From Mycobacterium sp. 141 (GTDB lineage Bacteria > Actinomycetota > Actinomycetes > Mycobacteriales > Mycobacteriaceae): DNA of 64,000 bases. The stretch is from positions 62,001 to 126,000 of the forward strand of contig NZ_KB908263.1 of assembly GCF_000382405.1 (NCBI RefSeq), given 5' to 3'. The number at the start of each line of letters is the position of its first letter. Position 1 is the stretch's first letter. Of the stretch, positions 36,955 to 46,308 are shown piece by piece. The position numbers were made by a program, and so were the translations under genes. The notes under the pieces are model-generated. The model saw only the letters and a list, made by a program, of their open reading frames with translations, was not told the DNA's origin and searched no databases.

Positions 36955-37348
36955 GCCGGTGGCGGCGCTGCTGCGGCGGTCGGTCGGTCATCTCGCAGAC
37001 GAGGTGCCCGCGAGCTACCGACTGGTGCTCGACCGGCTCGGGCCGCTGGTGGTCACCCTCGACGTCGACGGGGAGCAGTTCTCGCTGTGCGGCGGCCAGC
37101 ACCTGGATATATCCGATGGGCCGGCTGCCACCGGGCCGCGCATCACCACGTCGCGCGTCGCGATACTCGATGTGCTCGACGCCAGGATGGGCTTGCACGA
37201 CGCCGTGCAGGCGGGTGCGGTGACCGTCGCGGGCTCGCTCGATGACATCCTGCGGGTGCACGACACCCTGCTGGCCTATGTGCACGCCGCGGTCCGGGCG
37301 CCGTCGGTGCCGGGGCTGCTGTCCGCGCTGCGGGAGGGAGTGTCGTGA
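36947..37348 (+). CDS. SCP2-like sterol/lipid carrier protein
   Basis: 133 residues. The central beta-sheet and C-terminal helix pattern (MGLHDAVQAGAVTVAGSLDD followed by ILRVHDTLLAYVHAAVRAP) resembles the sterol carrier protein 2 family, where a D-x-M-x-G-x-L-x2-G-D-I region lines the lipid tunnel. It may bind the isoprenoid intermediate passing between the CrtC-like and FAD enzymes. Overlaps the previous gene by eight bases and the next by four (GTGA). Assignment is moderate because SCP2 folds diverge strongly. Confidence 0.6.
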   Translation: MGEPVAALLRRSVGHLADEVPASYRLVLDRLGPLVVTLDVDGEQFSLCGGQHLDISDGPAATGPRITTSRVAILDVLDARMGLHDAVQAGAVTVAGSLDDILRVHDTLLAYVHAAVRAPSVPGLLSALREGVS

Positions 37349-40176
37349 CGGGCGAGGTCATCACCACACCCGCGTCGTGCCCGCGGCGCCCGACCGTCGC
37401 GGTCCTCGGCGCCGGCATCGCGGGGCTTACCGCCGCGCACGAGTTGGCGCAGCGCGGTTTCGACGTCACGGTGTACGAGCCGCGTGTCGACGAACGCGCC
37501 GGGCTGGGCACCGCGCCGGCGGACACGTATCCGCCCGTCAAGCTAGGTGGTTTGGCCGCCTCGCAGTACTCGACAGTGGGCACGCACGACGGCAGCGCCG
37601 CCGAACTGCGGCCCTTCCCGGGCCGCCGCGGCGAACCTCGCCCACCCACGCGGGCCGTCGCCGGTGAACACGGCTTCCGCTTCTTCCCGGCCTACTACCT
37701 GCACACCTGGGATCTGTTCCAACGCATCCCGGTCTACCAGCGCATCGACGCGCCCGGCGGCACGGCCGACTGGGTCCACACGTCGCGAACCATCATGGAC
37801 AACGTCCGGCGCGTCGTCACGCAGGGCACCACCGTGGACGGCAAGCCGTCGCTGGTGTTCCCGCGCGAGGCGCCACGCACCCCAGCCGAGTTCCTCACGA
37901 TCATCGGACAACTCACCGAATTGGGCTTCACCGCGTCGGACATCGACCGGTTCATCAGCAGGCTCGTGCGCTACCTCGTCACAAGTCCGCTGCGCCGGGC
38001 CGCCGAACTGCAGAACCTGTCGGCATACGACTTCTTCGTCGGGCGCGACGACACGGCAGAGCAGCCCCGGTTCTCCTACTCGTCGCGCTTCGACTCCCTG
38101 CTGCTGGAGATGCCGCGCGTACTGGCGGCCTTCGACACCCGCTGGGGCGATGCCCGCACCAACCTGACCACGTATCTGCAGCTCCAGCTGCAGATGGACC
38201 GGCGCGACAACAAGGCCGACGGGGTGCTCAACGGCCCCACCACCGAGGCGTGGTTCGACCATTGGCACCGCCACCTCGTCGAGCTCGGTGTCCGCTTCGT
38301 CCGGGCCGGCGTCGGCCGGCTGGAACCACCCGCATCCGACCCGGCCCAGCCGCCGCACCGGCGCCCGCGCGTGCAGGTGACGCTGTCCGACGGCACCCGG
38401 TTGGCGCCGGACTACACCGTCGTCGCGGTCGACGCCCCCGCCGCCGAGCAGATCACCGCGGCACTGCGGGCGGCCGGCACGGGCGGCACCGTGGCCGGGC
38501 TCGACGGGTTCACCACGTCGGCCCCGCCGAGCGGCGGTCCCCTGGAGCCCGGGGAAACGCGCCCGCAGGCCCGGCGCGACCCGTACGCCATGGACGAGAT
38601 GGGCCGGGTGCCGTGGGACCGGTTCCAGACGCTCGGCGGCATCCAGTACTACTTCGACACCGAATTCCAGCTGCTGCGCGGGCACATGTACTACTCGGGC
38701 ACGGAGTGGGCGCTGTCGTCGATCAACCAGCACGGCCTGTGGGAACGCCGGCCGACCCTGGCGCGCGACGGCCACGTCTCGGTGCTCTCGGTCGACATCG
38801 GCGATTTCAACACCCCGTCGCGGCACCTCCTCGACGAGTCCGGGCGCGGCAAGGCGGCCCGCGACTGCACGGCCGACGAGATCGCCACCGAGGTGTGGCG
38901 TCAGATCGTGTACGCACTGACCAGCGACGTCGACAACGTCGCCGAGGCGCTGATGCCGTGGCCCACGTGGTACGCACTCGACCGGGGCCTGGTGATGGGC
39001 AACGGCCCCGGCCAGGGGCACGGCAAGGCGGTGCGCAACGAGACGCCGTACCTCGTCCCGATCGTCGGGGACTGGGAGAACCGGCCCGGCGCGGACCCGT
39101 GGAACCCGCACGGCGGGTCGTGGGGTTCCCGACCGACCGAGGAGCGGTGGCTGGCGGATCTGCGGGAACGCAACGTCTGGCAGGCCCGCCACGGTGGCTA
39201 CCAGGTGCATCACAACTCGGTGGTGTTCGCGGGCACCTGGACCAGGACGTTCACGCGGATGACGTCGATGGAGGCGGCATGCGAATCGGGGCGCCACGCC
39301 GTCAACGCCATCCTCGACCACTACATCTGGGTTGCATCCGGCGGCGCCGACCACCGGGATAACACCACACTCGACTGGCGGTTCCCCTACGACTTCCTCG
39401 ACCAGGGCTACTCCAGCCCGGTCCGGATGCCGTCCCCGGCCGGCGACTACTGCTATGTCTTCGACATCGAGAATCGCGAGCCCGCCGATGCGCGCCCGCT
39501 GCGCATCCTCGACGGACAGTACTGCCAGGAGGCGCTGCCGCACCCGCTGGACACCGTCACACCGCCGCCGCTCACCCCCGTCCCGCCGATTCCGGGAGGC
39601 CAACCGATGACTCAGCCGACGATGCCGCCCGATCCCGGTCTGCAGTTGCTCAGCTATCTGCAGTCCTGGCGGCAGTACCTACAGCAGGCCGGGCTCGGGG
39701 GGCCGGGTGGTTCGCTGCCTTCCCCGGCCGGCCTGCCCCTCCCGGCCTCGCCGACCGACTACACCCAACAACTGCTGACCTATCTGCAGGCTTGGCGGCG
39801 CTACCTGGAACAGACGGTGGGCGAGGCCACGGGACGGCCGACCGAGGGCGATGGGCCGCCTGCTAGCTCGGTGTCGTATTCCGGTGAGGAGGTCGTCGCA
39901 CCTGCCGACGACTACGGGATCCAGACCACTGCGACGGGTCGGCCGCGGCGCGTACCCCAACCGGCACAGTCCCGCCAAGACCCTGCACCGCAGACACCAT
40001 CGGTACCGCCGCCGCAACACCCCGTCGGGTCGGCATATCACCGGTTCACCGAGGCCGAGAACTCCCCCGCCCCGCCCGCACCCCGGTCGCTCTACTCCAG
40101 CGCGTCCGAGGCAAACACACCGCAGCCGTCGTACCCGGGGATCGCCGAAACCGGGTGGCTGGACCCGGACCGCTAG
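37345..40176 (+). CDS. FAD-dependent amine oxidase/phytoene desaturase-like oxidoreductase with long tail
   Basis: 943 residues from GTG 37345. Residues about 17-50 form the FAD Rossmann motif (VAVLGAGIAGLTAAHELAQR, FDVTVYE). GEHGFRFFPAYYLHTWDLFQ and HNSVVFAGTWTRTFTRMTSM match carotenoid desaturase / hydroxysqualene dehydroxylase-like flavoproteins, which desaturate or dehydroxylate isoprenoids. After about residue 745 comes a Pro-rich, probably disordered tail of nearly 200 residues. It holds a duplicated amphipathic helix (LLSYLQSWRQYLQQ near 768 and LLTYLQAWRRYLEQ near 809) and ends YPGIAETGWLDPDR. Tail peptides of this kind direct cargo into encapsulin shells, so it may be the loading or scaffold region, an inference. 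Its 3' end overlaps a convergent gene by four bases. Confidence 0.8.
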   Translation: MTGEVITTPASCPRRPTVAVLGAGIAGLTAAHELAQRGFDVTVYEPRVDERAGLGTAPADTYPPVKLGGLAASQYSTVGTHDGSAAELRPFPGRRGEPRPPTRAVAGEHGFRFFPAYYLHTWDLFQRIPVYQRIDAPGGTADWVHTSRTIMDNVRRVVTQGTTVDGKPSLVFPREAPRTPAEFLTIIGQLTELGFTASDIDRFISRLVRYLVTSPLRRAAELQNLSAYDFFVGRDDTAEQPRFSYSSRFDSLLLEMPRVLAAFDTRWGDARTNLTTYLQLQLQMDRRDNKADGVLNGPTTEAWFDHWHRHLVELGVRFVRAGVGRLEPPASDPAQPPHRRPRVQVTLSDGTRLAPDYTVVAVDAPAAEQITAALRAAGTGGTVAGLDGFTTSAPPSGGPLEPGETRPQARRDPYAMDEMGRVPWDRFQTLGGIQYYFDTEFQLLRGHMYYSGTEWALSSINQHGLWERRPTLARDGHVSVLSVDIGDFNTPSRHLLDESGRGKAARDCTADEIATEVWRQIVYALTSDVDNVAEALMPWPTWYALDRGLVMGNGPGQGHGKAVRNETPYLVPIVGDWENRPGADPWNPHGGSWGSRPTEERWLADLRERNVWQARHGGYQVHHNSVVFAGTWTRTFTRMTSMEAACESGRHAVNAILDHYIWVASGGADHRDNTTLDWRFPYDFLDQGYSSPVRMPSPAGDYCYVFDIENREPADARPLRILDGQYCQEALPHPLDTVTPPPLTPVPPIPGGQPMTQPTMPPDPGLQLLSYLQSWRQYLQQAGLGGPGGSLPSPAGLPLPASPTDYTQQLLTYLQAWRRYLEQTVGEATGRPTEGDGPPASSVSYSGEEVVAPADDYGIQTTATGRPRRVPQPAQSRQDPAPQTPSVPPPQHPVGSAYHRFTEAENSPAPPAPRSLYSSASEANTPQPSYPGIAETGWLDPDR

Positions 40177-40403
40177 CCGCGGCGCAACCGTGCGATACCG
40201 AGCACGGCGAGCACCCCGGCGACGATCGCCAGCAGCAACGCCAGCACCAGCAGCGGGGCGGAATGGACGACCGAGGTGGTCGACGGTTCGTCGGGCAGGA
40301 TCGGTGCAACGTCCACGGTGGTGCCGGCCGCCAGCCAGCTCACCACGCACCCTGCGGCGGCAGCGACCGCCACCAGCAATTCGACCACGGCTCGGATCTT
40401 CAT
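40173..40403 (-). CDS. Small two-helix membrane protein
   Basis: 76 residues: transmembrane helices AVVELLVAVAAAAGCVVSWL (about 5-24) and PLLVLALLLAIVAGVLAVLG (about 50-69), separated by an acidic/Thr-rich loop (ILPDEPSTTSVV), ending in basic residues. Coupled by ATGA to the DUF3093 gene upstream, and conserved in position next to hemB. Function unknown. Confidence 0.75.
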   Translation of the reverse strand: MKIRAVVELLVAVAAAAGCVVSWLAAGTTVDVAPILPDEPSTTSVVHSAPLLVLALLLAIVAGVLAVLGIARLRRG

Positions 40404-40897
40404 GGCGTGCGCTCCTCGATCAACAGAGCCAATTGTCCGCGCAGCTGTCGATGCCTGCGTGCCCACGCCTGCACGGTCCGGTCGCCGGCCAGTTTGAGCC
40501 CGATGCCCCTCCGGCCCTTGGGCACGCCCGTCAGCTCGCCGAGCGCCCGGGCGGACTGCCACCTCGGCGCCTCGGCGCCGCTGGCCTCGGGATAGATCTT
40601 GACGACATCGCCCAGGTCGAGCTTCTCGGTTCCCTGCCGCAGGGTGTCCTTGGTCAGCTCCACCGAGGTGTGGATCCGGGCCGCCTTGATCTGGATGGCG
40701 ACAAACCCGGACACCAGGGCCAGGAACAACAGTGGAATCCACGGGTCACGCCCGTAGCCGCCGGTCATCTGCAGCAGCCCTACGCCGATCGCCGCGAACG
40801 GCCCGAGCAGCAACCACAGCCAGTTGCCGCCCGGTTCGTAGAACAGTCGCTGCGGTACGGATTCGTCAGCCACCGGCACCCTTGGAGGTCTGGACAT
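40400..40897 (-). CDS. DUF3093 membrane protein (Rv0513-like)
   Basis: 165 residues: two N-terminal transmembrane helices (WLWLLLGPFAAIGVGLLQMT; WIPLLFLALVSGFVAIQIKA) and a cytoplasmic domain (LRQGTEKLDLGDVVKIYPEA, RRGIGLKLAGDRTVQAWARR) characteristic of DUF3093. Function unknown. ATG at 40897 overlaps the upstream gene by 32 bases; GTG at 40873 gives an eight-base overlap and is an equally likely start. By order it matches Rv0513, beside hemB. Confidence 0.8.
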   Translation of the reverse strand: MSRPPRVPVADESVPQRLFYEPGGNWLWLLLGPFAAIGVGLLQMTGGYGRDPWIPLLFLALVSGFVAIQIKAARIHTSVELTKDTLRQGTEKLDLGDVVKIYPEASGAEAPRWQSARALGELTGVPKGRRGIGLKLAGDRTVQAWARRHRQLRGQLALLIEERTP

Positions 40898-41270
40898 TCA
40901 GCGCGGTGCCGACGATCAACAGGATCACCCCGGCCAGGGTCAGCAGGTGCACCGGAACGAAGCTGAACGCCGCCGCGATCGCGATCAGCGCGGCGGCTGT
41001 CAACGCCAGCGCCATCGCGGCCCGACGAAACCGGGGGTCACCGCCTCGGCTGCGACCGGCCAAGAACGCCATCGCGGCACCGATGATCACGGTGAGTACG
41101 CCCGAACCGCGATAGAAGGTGTTCACGGTGCCGGGCCAGGACACGGACGCGGCGATCAGGCCGCCGACGATCAACAACACGGATGCGGCAAGCCAGCAAC
41201 TGAACGCGATGGTGGCGCGCAGCGGCCGAGGCGGCGGCTGCTGTCGGGATGATGATGGCGGTGAAGGCAT
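40866..41270 (-). CDS. Four-helix membrane protein (Rv0514-like)
   Basis: 134 residues with a Pro/Ser/Gln-rich start and four hydrophobic helices (ATIAFSCWLAASVLLIVGGL; SGVLTVIIGAAMAFLAG; AAMALALTAAALIAIAAAF; LLTLAGVILLIVGTALNV). No charged or catalytic motif inside the membrane. Lies 15 bases after hemB and is probably transcribed with it. Function unknown; positional counterpart of Rv0514. Confidence 0.78.
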   Translation of the reverse strand: MPSPPSSSRQQPPPRPLRATIAFSCWLAASVLLIVGGLIAASVSWPGTVNTFYRGSGVLTVIIGAAMAFLAGRSRGGDPRFRRAAMALALTAAALIAIAAAFSFVPVHLLTLAGVILLIVGTALNVQTSKGAGG

Positions 41271-41285
41271 TGCCGGGTGGCCTGT

Positions 41286-42266
41286 TCAGGCCAGCCATCC
41301 GGCCACATCGGCCGCCCAATAGGTCAGCACGATGTCGGCGCCGGCCCGCCGGATCCCGATCAACGACTCCAGCGCGGCGGCCTGAAGATCGATCCAACCG
41401 TTGGCCGCAGCGGCGCTGATCATCGCGTACTCACCGGAGATCTGGTAGGCCGCAACCGGTACCGGTGAGATGTCGGCGGCCGCGCGTACCACGTCGAGGT
41501 AGCTCATCGCGGGCTTGACCATCACCATGTCGGCGCCCTCGTCGATGTCGAGCTCGATCTCGTGGACAGCTTCGCGGATGTTTCCCGAATCCTGTTGGTA
41601 GGTACGCCGATCGCCGTCCAGGCTGGACGACACCGCTTCCCGGAACGGGCCGTAGAACGCCGAGGCGAATTTCGCGGCGTAGGCCAGGATCGCGACACCG
41701 GTGTGCCCGGCCTCGTCGAGTCCGTCCCGGATAGCGGCCACCTGACCGTCCATCATGCCGCTCGGACCCACCACGTGGGCACCCGAATTCGCCTGTGCCA
41801 CAGCGAGTTCTATGTATCGCGCGTTGGTGGCGTCGTTGTCGACGCTGCCCGACCCGTCCAAGACGCCACAGTGGCCGTGATCGGTGAACTCATCGAGGCA
41901 GGTGTCGGCCATCAGCACCGTGGCATCACCGAGATCCTTGGCGAGATCACGCAATGCCACGTTGAGAATGCCGTCCGGATCCGTGCCGGCCGAGCCGGCC
42001 GCATCCTTGGCTTCGTCGCGCGGCACCCCGAACAACATCAGTCCGCCCACGCCTGCGGTGACCGCGTCAGCGGCAGCGCGGCGCAGCGAATCCCGGGTGT
42101 GCTGCACCACGCCCGGCATCGAGGAGATCGGCCGCGGTTCGGAGATGCCTTCGGCGACGAACATCGGCAACACCAGATGCCTTGGCTCCAGCGAGGTTTG
42201 CGCAACCAGTCGGCGCATGGCCGGGGTGCTTCTCAGCCGGCGAGGCCGGTGCCTTGGATACGCCAC
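41286..42266 (-). CDS. hemB: Delta-aminolevulinic acid dehydratase (porphobilinogen synthase)
   Basis: 326 residues. Joins two 5-aminolevulinate molecules into porphobilinogen. LVLPMFVAEGISEPRPISSM is the N-terminal signature. The two active-site lysines lie in AILAYAAKFASAFYGPFREA and DMVMVKPAMSYLDVVRA. LMADTCLDEFTDHGHCGVLD holds the metal site with Cys, Asp and the HGHCG motif. DSGNIREAVHEIELDIDEGA is typical. Separated by 14 bases from hemD. Ortholog of Rv0512. Confidence 0.96.
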   Translation of the reverse strand: MAYPRHRPRRLRSTPAMRRLVAQTSLEPRHLVLPMFVAEGISEPRPISSMPGVVQHTRDSLRRAAADAVTAGVGGLMLFGVPRDEAKDAAGSAGTDPDGILNVALRDLAKDLGDATVLMADTCLDEFTDHGHCGVLDGSGSVDNDATNARYIELAVAQANSGAHVVGPSGMMDGQVAAIRDGLDEAGHTGVAILAYAAKFASAFYGPFREAVSSSLDGDRRTYQQDSGNIREAVHEIELDIDEGADMVMVKPAMSYLDVVRAAADISPVPVAAYQISGEYAMISAAAANGWIDLQAAALESLIGIRRAGADIVLTYWAADVAGWLA

Positions 42267-42280
42267 GGCAATGCCTCCGA

Positions 42281-43960
42281 TTAACGCCGACGGCTCTTCT
42301 TGCGCGGCGGAGGCAGCGCCCCCTCCGCACGCAGCCGGGCAGCATGCTCGGCAAGCGCCTCGATGAGCGGTCCCACCGCCGCGGTCTCCGGCTGCACATC
42401 GACACGCAATCCGAATTCCACAGCGGTTTCAGCGGTTTTCGGCCCGATGCAGGCGACGATGGTACGCACGTGCGGCTTGCCGGCGATGCCGACAAGGTTG
42501 CGCACCGTGGAGCTCGACGTGAAGCAGACCGCGTCGAATCCGCCGGTCTTGATCATCTCGCGGATGTGCGCCGGCGGCGGCGCGGCCCGCACCGTGCGGT
42601 AGGCGGTGACATCCTCGATCTCCCAGCCACGTCCGCGCAGCCCCTCGGCCAGCGTCTCGGTGGCGATGTCGGCCCGCGGCAGCAGCACGCGGTTGACCGG
42701 ATCGAAAATCTCGTCGTAGGGCGGGAACTCGTCGAGCAGGCCCAGCGAGGACTGCTCACCCGAGGGCACCAGCTCGGGGTTGATCCCGAACGCGCGCACC
42801 TTGTCCGCGGTGGCCTGTCCGACGCAGGCGATCTTGACGCCGGAGAACGCGCGGGCGTCCAGGCCGAACTCGTTGAACTTCTCCCACACCGCACGCACCG
42901 CGTTGGTCGAGGTGAACACGACCCACTGGAACCGGCCGTCGACGAGACCCTTGACCGCACGCTCCATCTGCGCGGGGCTGCGCGGCGGCTCGACCGCGAT
43001 GGTCGGCACCTCGATCGGCGACGCGCCATGGCCCACGAGGCGATCGCTCATCTCGCCGGCCTGATCCTTGGTGCGTGGCACCAGCACGGTCCAGCCGTAC
43101 AGCGCGCGGCTCTCCCACCAGTTCAGCTTGGCCCGGTTGGCGACGGTCTTGCCGATGGTGACGACCAGCGGTGCAGACACGGCGACCGCGGGCGCTCCGG
43201 GGTCCAAAGCGACCTGCTTCTCCAGTACACCCTTGTCGACCAGCCCGCCCAGCGTGGTCTCGACCGAGCGCTGCAGGCAGGTGGTGCCGTTGGCAGTCAC
43301 CACCGCGGGGGTGGTGTCGGCCAGCCCGTATTCGATCAGCGTGCGGGCGGCATCCGGCAGGTGCGATGCGGTCGCATGCAGGATCAGCGGGCCGGGTGCG
43401 GCTGCCAACGCGGCCCAGTCGACCTCGCCGCGCACGTCGGCGACGGTGTGCGACGAACCCAGCGGCAGACCCGCATAGGTGGGCACCGCGGTGGTGTCGG
43501 GCAGGCCCGGAACGATCTCGAAGTTCAGGTGGGTCTTGGTCAGCGCACCGATCTCGGTGATCACAGCATCGATCGACAGCGGATCGCCCGCCACCAGCCG
43601 CACCACGTCGAAGCCGTGGCGAGCCTCGGCGGCCAGCGTCTTGGCCACCTCGGCCGGGTCACCCAACGCGGGCCGGATCTCCGGGCCCCCGGGGATGACG
43701 GCCGCTGCGCCGTCGGTGGACTCGGCACCGTCCGCGCCGTCGGCGGACTTCTCGGGTTCGGCGGGCGCCGGCCCCGATGCCGGGGGTAGCTCAGCGCCGA
43801 CCATCGCCAGCACGGCTTCGGGTACATCGGGGTCGGTGAAGACCAATTCGGCGTGCGCCAGCACGGCTTGCGCGCGTGCTGTCAACAAGCCTGGATCCCC
43901 TGGCCCCGAACCCACGAAGGTAATGCGGCCGGGCTTCGCCTTGCGGCCTCGCATGGTCAT
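42281..43960 (-). CDS. hemD: Fused uroporphyrinogen-III methyltransferase-like / uroporphyrinogen-III synthase
   Basis: 559 residues with two domains. Residues about 10-260 resemble SUMT/CysG tetrapyrrole methylases ([20 protein letters not shown] at the start; [20 protein letters not shown]). Residues about 275-540 are HemD ([69 protein letters not shown]). It closes hydroxymethylbilane to uroporphyrinogen III. An acidic Pro/Ala-rich insert near residue 60 breaks the methylase domain, so methylase activity is uncertain. ATG overlaps the hemC stop (ATGA). Ortholog of Rv0511, which has the same fusion. Confidence 0.93.
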   Translation of the reverse strand: MTMRGRKAKPGRITFVGSGPGDPGLLTARAQAVLAHAELVFTDPDVPEAVLAMVGAELPPASGPAPAEPEKSADGADGAESTDGAAAVIPGGPEIRPALGDPAEVAKTLAAEARHGFDVVRLVAGDPLSIDAVITEIGALTKTHLNFEIVPGLPDTTAVPTYAGLPLGSSHTVADVRGEVDWAALAAAPGPLILHATASHLPDAARTLIEYGLADTTPAVVTANGTTCLQRSVETTLGGLVDKGVLEKQVALDPGAPAVAVSAPLVVTIGKTVANRAKLNWWESRALYGWTVLVPRTKDQAGEMSDRLVGHGASPIEVPTIAVEPPRSPAQMERAVKGLVDGRFQWVVFTSTNAVRAVWEKFNEFGLDARAFSGVKIACVGQATADKVRAFGINPELVPSGEQSSLGLLDEFPPYDEIFDPVNRVLLPRADIATETLAEGLRGRGWEIEDVTAYRTVRAAPPPAHIREMIKTGGFDAVCFTSSSTVRNLVGIAGKPHVRTIVACIGPKTAETAVEFGLRVDVQPETAAVGPLIEALAEHAARLRAEGALPPPRKKSRRR

Positions 43961-44910
43961 GTCTCACTCCCGCGCTCTACCAACAGCTCGCGTGCCCCCA
44001 GTTCGAAAAGCTCCGCAGCGACCGAGACGCCAAGGTCGGCGGCCCGCTCCGGAGTTCCGATGCCGGACGCACGGATCACGTCGGATCCGTCCAGCGTCGC
44101 CACGCAGCCGCGCAACGACAGCTCCTCGAAGACATTGCCGTCCTCATCGATCGACTCGACCACTTCAGCGATCGCGCCCACCGGTGCCGAACAGCCCGCC
44201 TCCAGTTCGGCGAGCAGGACCCGTTCGGCGGTAACCGCGGCACGCGTGTCGGCGTCATCCAACTGCGCGAGCACTGCGATCAGCTCGGTGTCGCCGGCGC
44301 GGCATTCCACCGCAAGCGCACCTTGAGCCGGCGCTGGCAACATCTGCACCGGCTCGAGCGTCTCGGTGACAACGCCTAGCCGTCCGATCCGGGAAAGACC
44401 CGCCCGGGCGACCACGATGCCGTCGAGATCACCGCTCGTAACCCTGTTCAACCTGGTATCTAGGTTGCCTCGTAGGGGGCGGATTTCCAAACCGAGACCC
44501 AGTGCTCTAAGCTGTGCCGCCCGCCGCGGGCTAGAGGTGCCGATCACCGAGCCGACCGGCAACTCTCCGAGCACCAGACCGCCACGGGCCACCAGTGCGT
44601 CGCGGGGGTCTTCTCGGGGCGGGATCGCGGCGATGACGAATCGCTCGTCGGCCGCCGTCGGCAAATCTTTGTAGGAGTGCACGGCCATGTCCACACGGCC
44701 ATCGTCGACGGCTTCGCGCAACGCTGCCGTGAACACGCCGACACCGATCTCGGCAATCGGCGCGCTGGAACGATCGCCGTCGGTGGAGATGATCACCAGC
44801 TCGCAGGGATGACCTGCGGCCAGCAAGGCGTCTCTGACGTGTCCGGCCTGTGTGGTCGCCAGCAGGCTACCCCGGGTGCCGATCCGGATGGCTTCAGGAG
44901 AGTTGACCAA
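43957..44910 (-). CDS. hemC: Porphobilinogen deaminase (hydroxymethylbilane synthase)
   Basis: 317 residues. Polymerises four porphobilinogens into hydroxymethylbilane on a dipyrromethane cofactor. [20 protein letters not shown] is the N-terminal signature, [20 protein letters not shown] and [16 protein letters not shown] hold the substrate-binding residues, and the cofactor-attaching Cys is in [16 protein letters not shown]. It sits between hemA and hemD, with three bases to hemA and a four-base overlap with hemD. Confidence 0.96.
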   Translation of the reverse strand: MVNSPEAIRIGTRGSLLATTQAGHVRDALLAAGHPCELVIISTDGDRSSAPIAEIGVGVFTAALREAVDDGRVDMAVHSYKDLPTAADERFVIAAIPPREDPRDALVARGGLVLGELPVGSVIGTSSPRRAAQLRALGLGLEIRPLRGNLDTRLNRVTSGDLDGIVVARAGLSRIGRLGVVTETLEPVQMLPAPAQGALAVECRAGDTELIAVLAQLDDADTRAAVTAERVLLAELEAGCSAPVGAIAEVVESIDEDGNVFEELSLRGCVATLDGSDVIRASGIGTPERAADLGVSVAAELFELGARELLVERGSET

Positions 44911-44913
44911 GCT

Positions 44914-46269
44914 TTACTCAGACTTATCGAGTTCTGTTGTCATGAAGGGCAATTCGCTGGCCGCAACCGCGTCGACAGCCTGCGGGTCGAGCTCGAACAG
45001 CTCTCGCAGCGCCTCGGCGTAGCTGTCCCCGCCAGGTGCGCTGGCCAACTGCTTGACCCGCACCGTGGGGGCGTGCAGCAGCTTGTCGACGACCCGGCGC
45101 ACGGTCTTGGCGACCTCGTCGCGGTGGGCTGCTTCCAGCCCGGGCAGCCGGTTGTCGAGCCGCAGCAACTCGGCCTCCACCACATCGGCGGCCCGTTGCC
45201 GCAGCGCGGTGACAGTCGGGGTGACCTCTGCCATCCGCTGTCCGGCCAGATAGTTGGCAACCTCGGTGGCGACGATGGTGCGGGCGGCCTCGGCGTCGGT
45301 GGCCGCGGCCCGAGCGGTGGGCTCGCGCTGGATCCGGTCCATGTCGACCACCCACAGGCCGGGCAGGCCGGCGACGGCGGGGTCGATATCGCGCGGCATG
45401 CCGAGGTCGCAGATCACCATTTGATGCTCGGGACCAGCGGCGTTGCGCTGCGCCAGCGCGTGGTGCACATCGGCCAGCGAGACCACCGGACGCACGGCGC
45501 CGGTGCTGCTCACCACGATGTCCGCGTCGGCCAGGGCCACCGCGATGTGTTCGAGGCCCAGCGCGTGCGCCTCGACGCCTTGTTCGGTAAGTGTCGCGGC
45601 GAGGCGCTTGGCGCGCGGCAACGACCGGTTGACCACGTGGACGCGTTGGATGCCGGCACGCACCAGATGTGCGCCGGCCAGCGCACCCATCGACCCGGCA
45701 CCGACGACGGCCGCGGTGCGGCCGGCCAGCCCGCCGGAGAGTTTGGTCTCGGCCATGCCGAGTGCGACCGAGACCACGGACGCGCCCGCGCCGTCGATCC
45801 CAGTCTCGGAATGCACCCGCTTGCCGACGGACAGCGCCCGTTGCGCGAGCTCGTGCAGCGTGCGGCCGACGGTGTGATTGGCCTCGGCGGCGGCATACGC
45901 GCGGCGCACCTGGCCCAGTACTTGCTGTTCCCCGATGACCGCCGAATCCAGGCCGCTGGTCACCGCGAACAGATGCTCGACGGCGGCCTCGGCGTAGCGC
46001 ACATAGGCGTATTTGGTCAGGTCGCCAAGACCCATCCCGGAATGTTCGGAGAGCACCTGACCGATCACCGACAGGCCACCGTGGAAGGCCTCCACCACGG
46101 CGTATACCTCGACGCGGTTGCAGGTGGACAAGACCATGGCCTCGGTGACCAGCGATGACTGAAGAACCTGGTCGATGATCTTGGTCTGGTCGGCCTCGTC
46201 CGTGCTCAACTGCTCCAGAACGGACACCGGCGCGCTGCGGTGCGAAACTCCGAACAGCAGCACGCTCAC
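44914..46269 (-). CDS. hemA: Glutamyl-tRNA reductase
   Basis: 451 residues from GTG 46267-46269. First committed step of the C5 pathway: reduces glutamyl-tRNA to glutamate-1-semialdehyde. [20 protein letters not shown], the active-site Cys in [37 protein letters not shown] and [20 protein letters not shown] (NADPH site) are all present. First gene of hemA-hemC-hemD-hemB. Upstream is a palindrome that may regulate it. HemL, the next enzyme, is encoded separately at 23890-25188. Confidence 0.96.
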   Translation of the reverse strand: MSVLLFGVSHRSAPVSVLEQLSTDEADQTKIIDQVLQSSLVTEAMVLSTCNRVEVYAVVEAFHGGLSVIGQVLSEHSGMGLGDLTKYAYVRYAEAAVEHLFAVTSGLDSAVIGEQQVLGQVRRAYAAAEANHTVGRTLHELAQRALSVGKRVHSETGIDGAGASVVSVALGMAETKLSGGLAGRTAAVVGAGSMGALAGAHLVRAGIQRVHVVNRSLPRAKRLAATLTEQGVEAHALGLEHIAVALADADIVVSSTGAVRPVVSLADVHHALAQRNAAGPEHQMVICDLGMPRDIDPAVAGLPGLWVVDMDRIQREPTARAAATDAEAARTIVATEVANYLAGQRMAEVTPTVTALRQRAADVVEAELLRLDNRLPGLEAAHRDEVAKTVRRVVDKLLHAPTVRVKQLASAPGGDSYAEALRELFELDPQAVDAVAASELPFMTTELDKSE

Positions 46270-46291
46270 GGCTTCATCACCACATCACCTA

Positions 46292-46308
46292 AGGTAAACG
46301 TTTTACCT
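46292..46308. promoter_or_regulatory. Palindrome upstream of hemA
   Basis: AGGTAAA-CGT-TTTACCT at 46292-46308 is a perfect 7-3-7 inverted repeat, ending 23 bases upstream of the hemA start. A third half-site, TTTTACCT, lies at 46322-46329. It may be an operator for haem-pathway control or overlap the promoter. It does not match the IdeR consensus. Confidence 0.5.

Noticed and set aside
37543..39603. 686-codon open frame on the minus strand opposite the FAD oxidoreductase
   Set aside because: Arg/Val/Asp-rich translation with no motif; it mirrors the codon pattern of the real plus-strand gene, whose FAD motifs and coupled overlaps are clear.
42182..46158. Long plus-strand frames opposite hemD, hemC and hemA
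   Set aside because: Translations are low-complexity His/Arg/Gly-rich and cross several known minus-strand genes.
46292..46308. IdeR iron box upstream of hemA
   Set aside because: AGGTAAACGTTTTACCT differs from the TTAGGTTAGGCTAACCTAA consensus in spacing and several positions.
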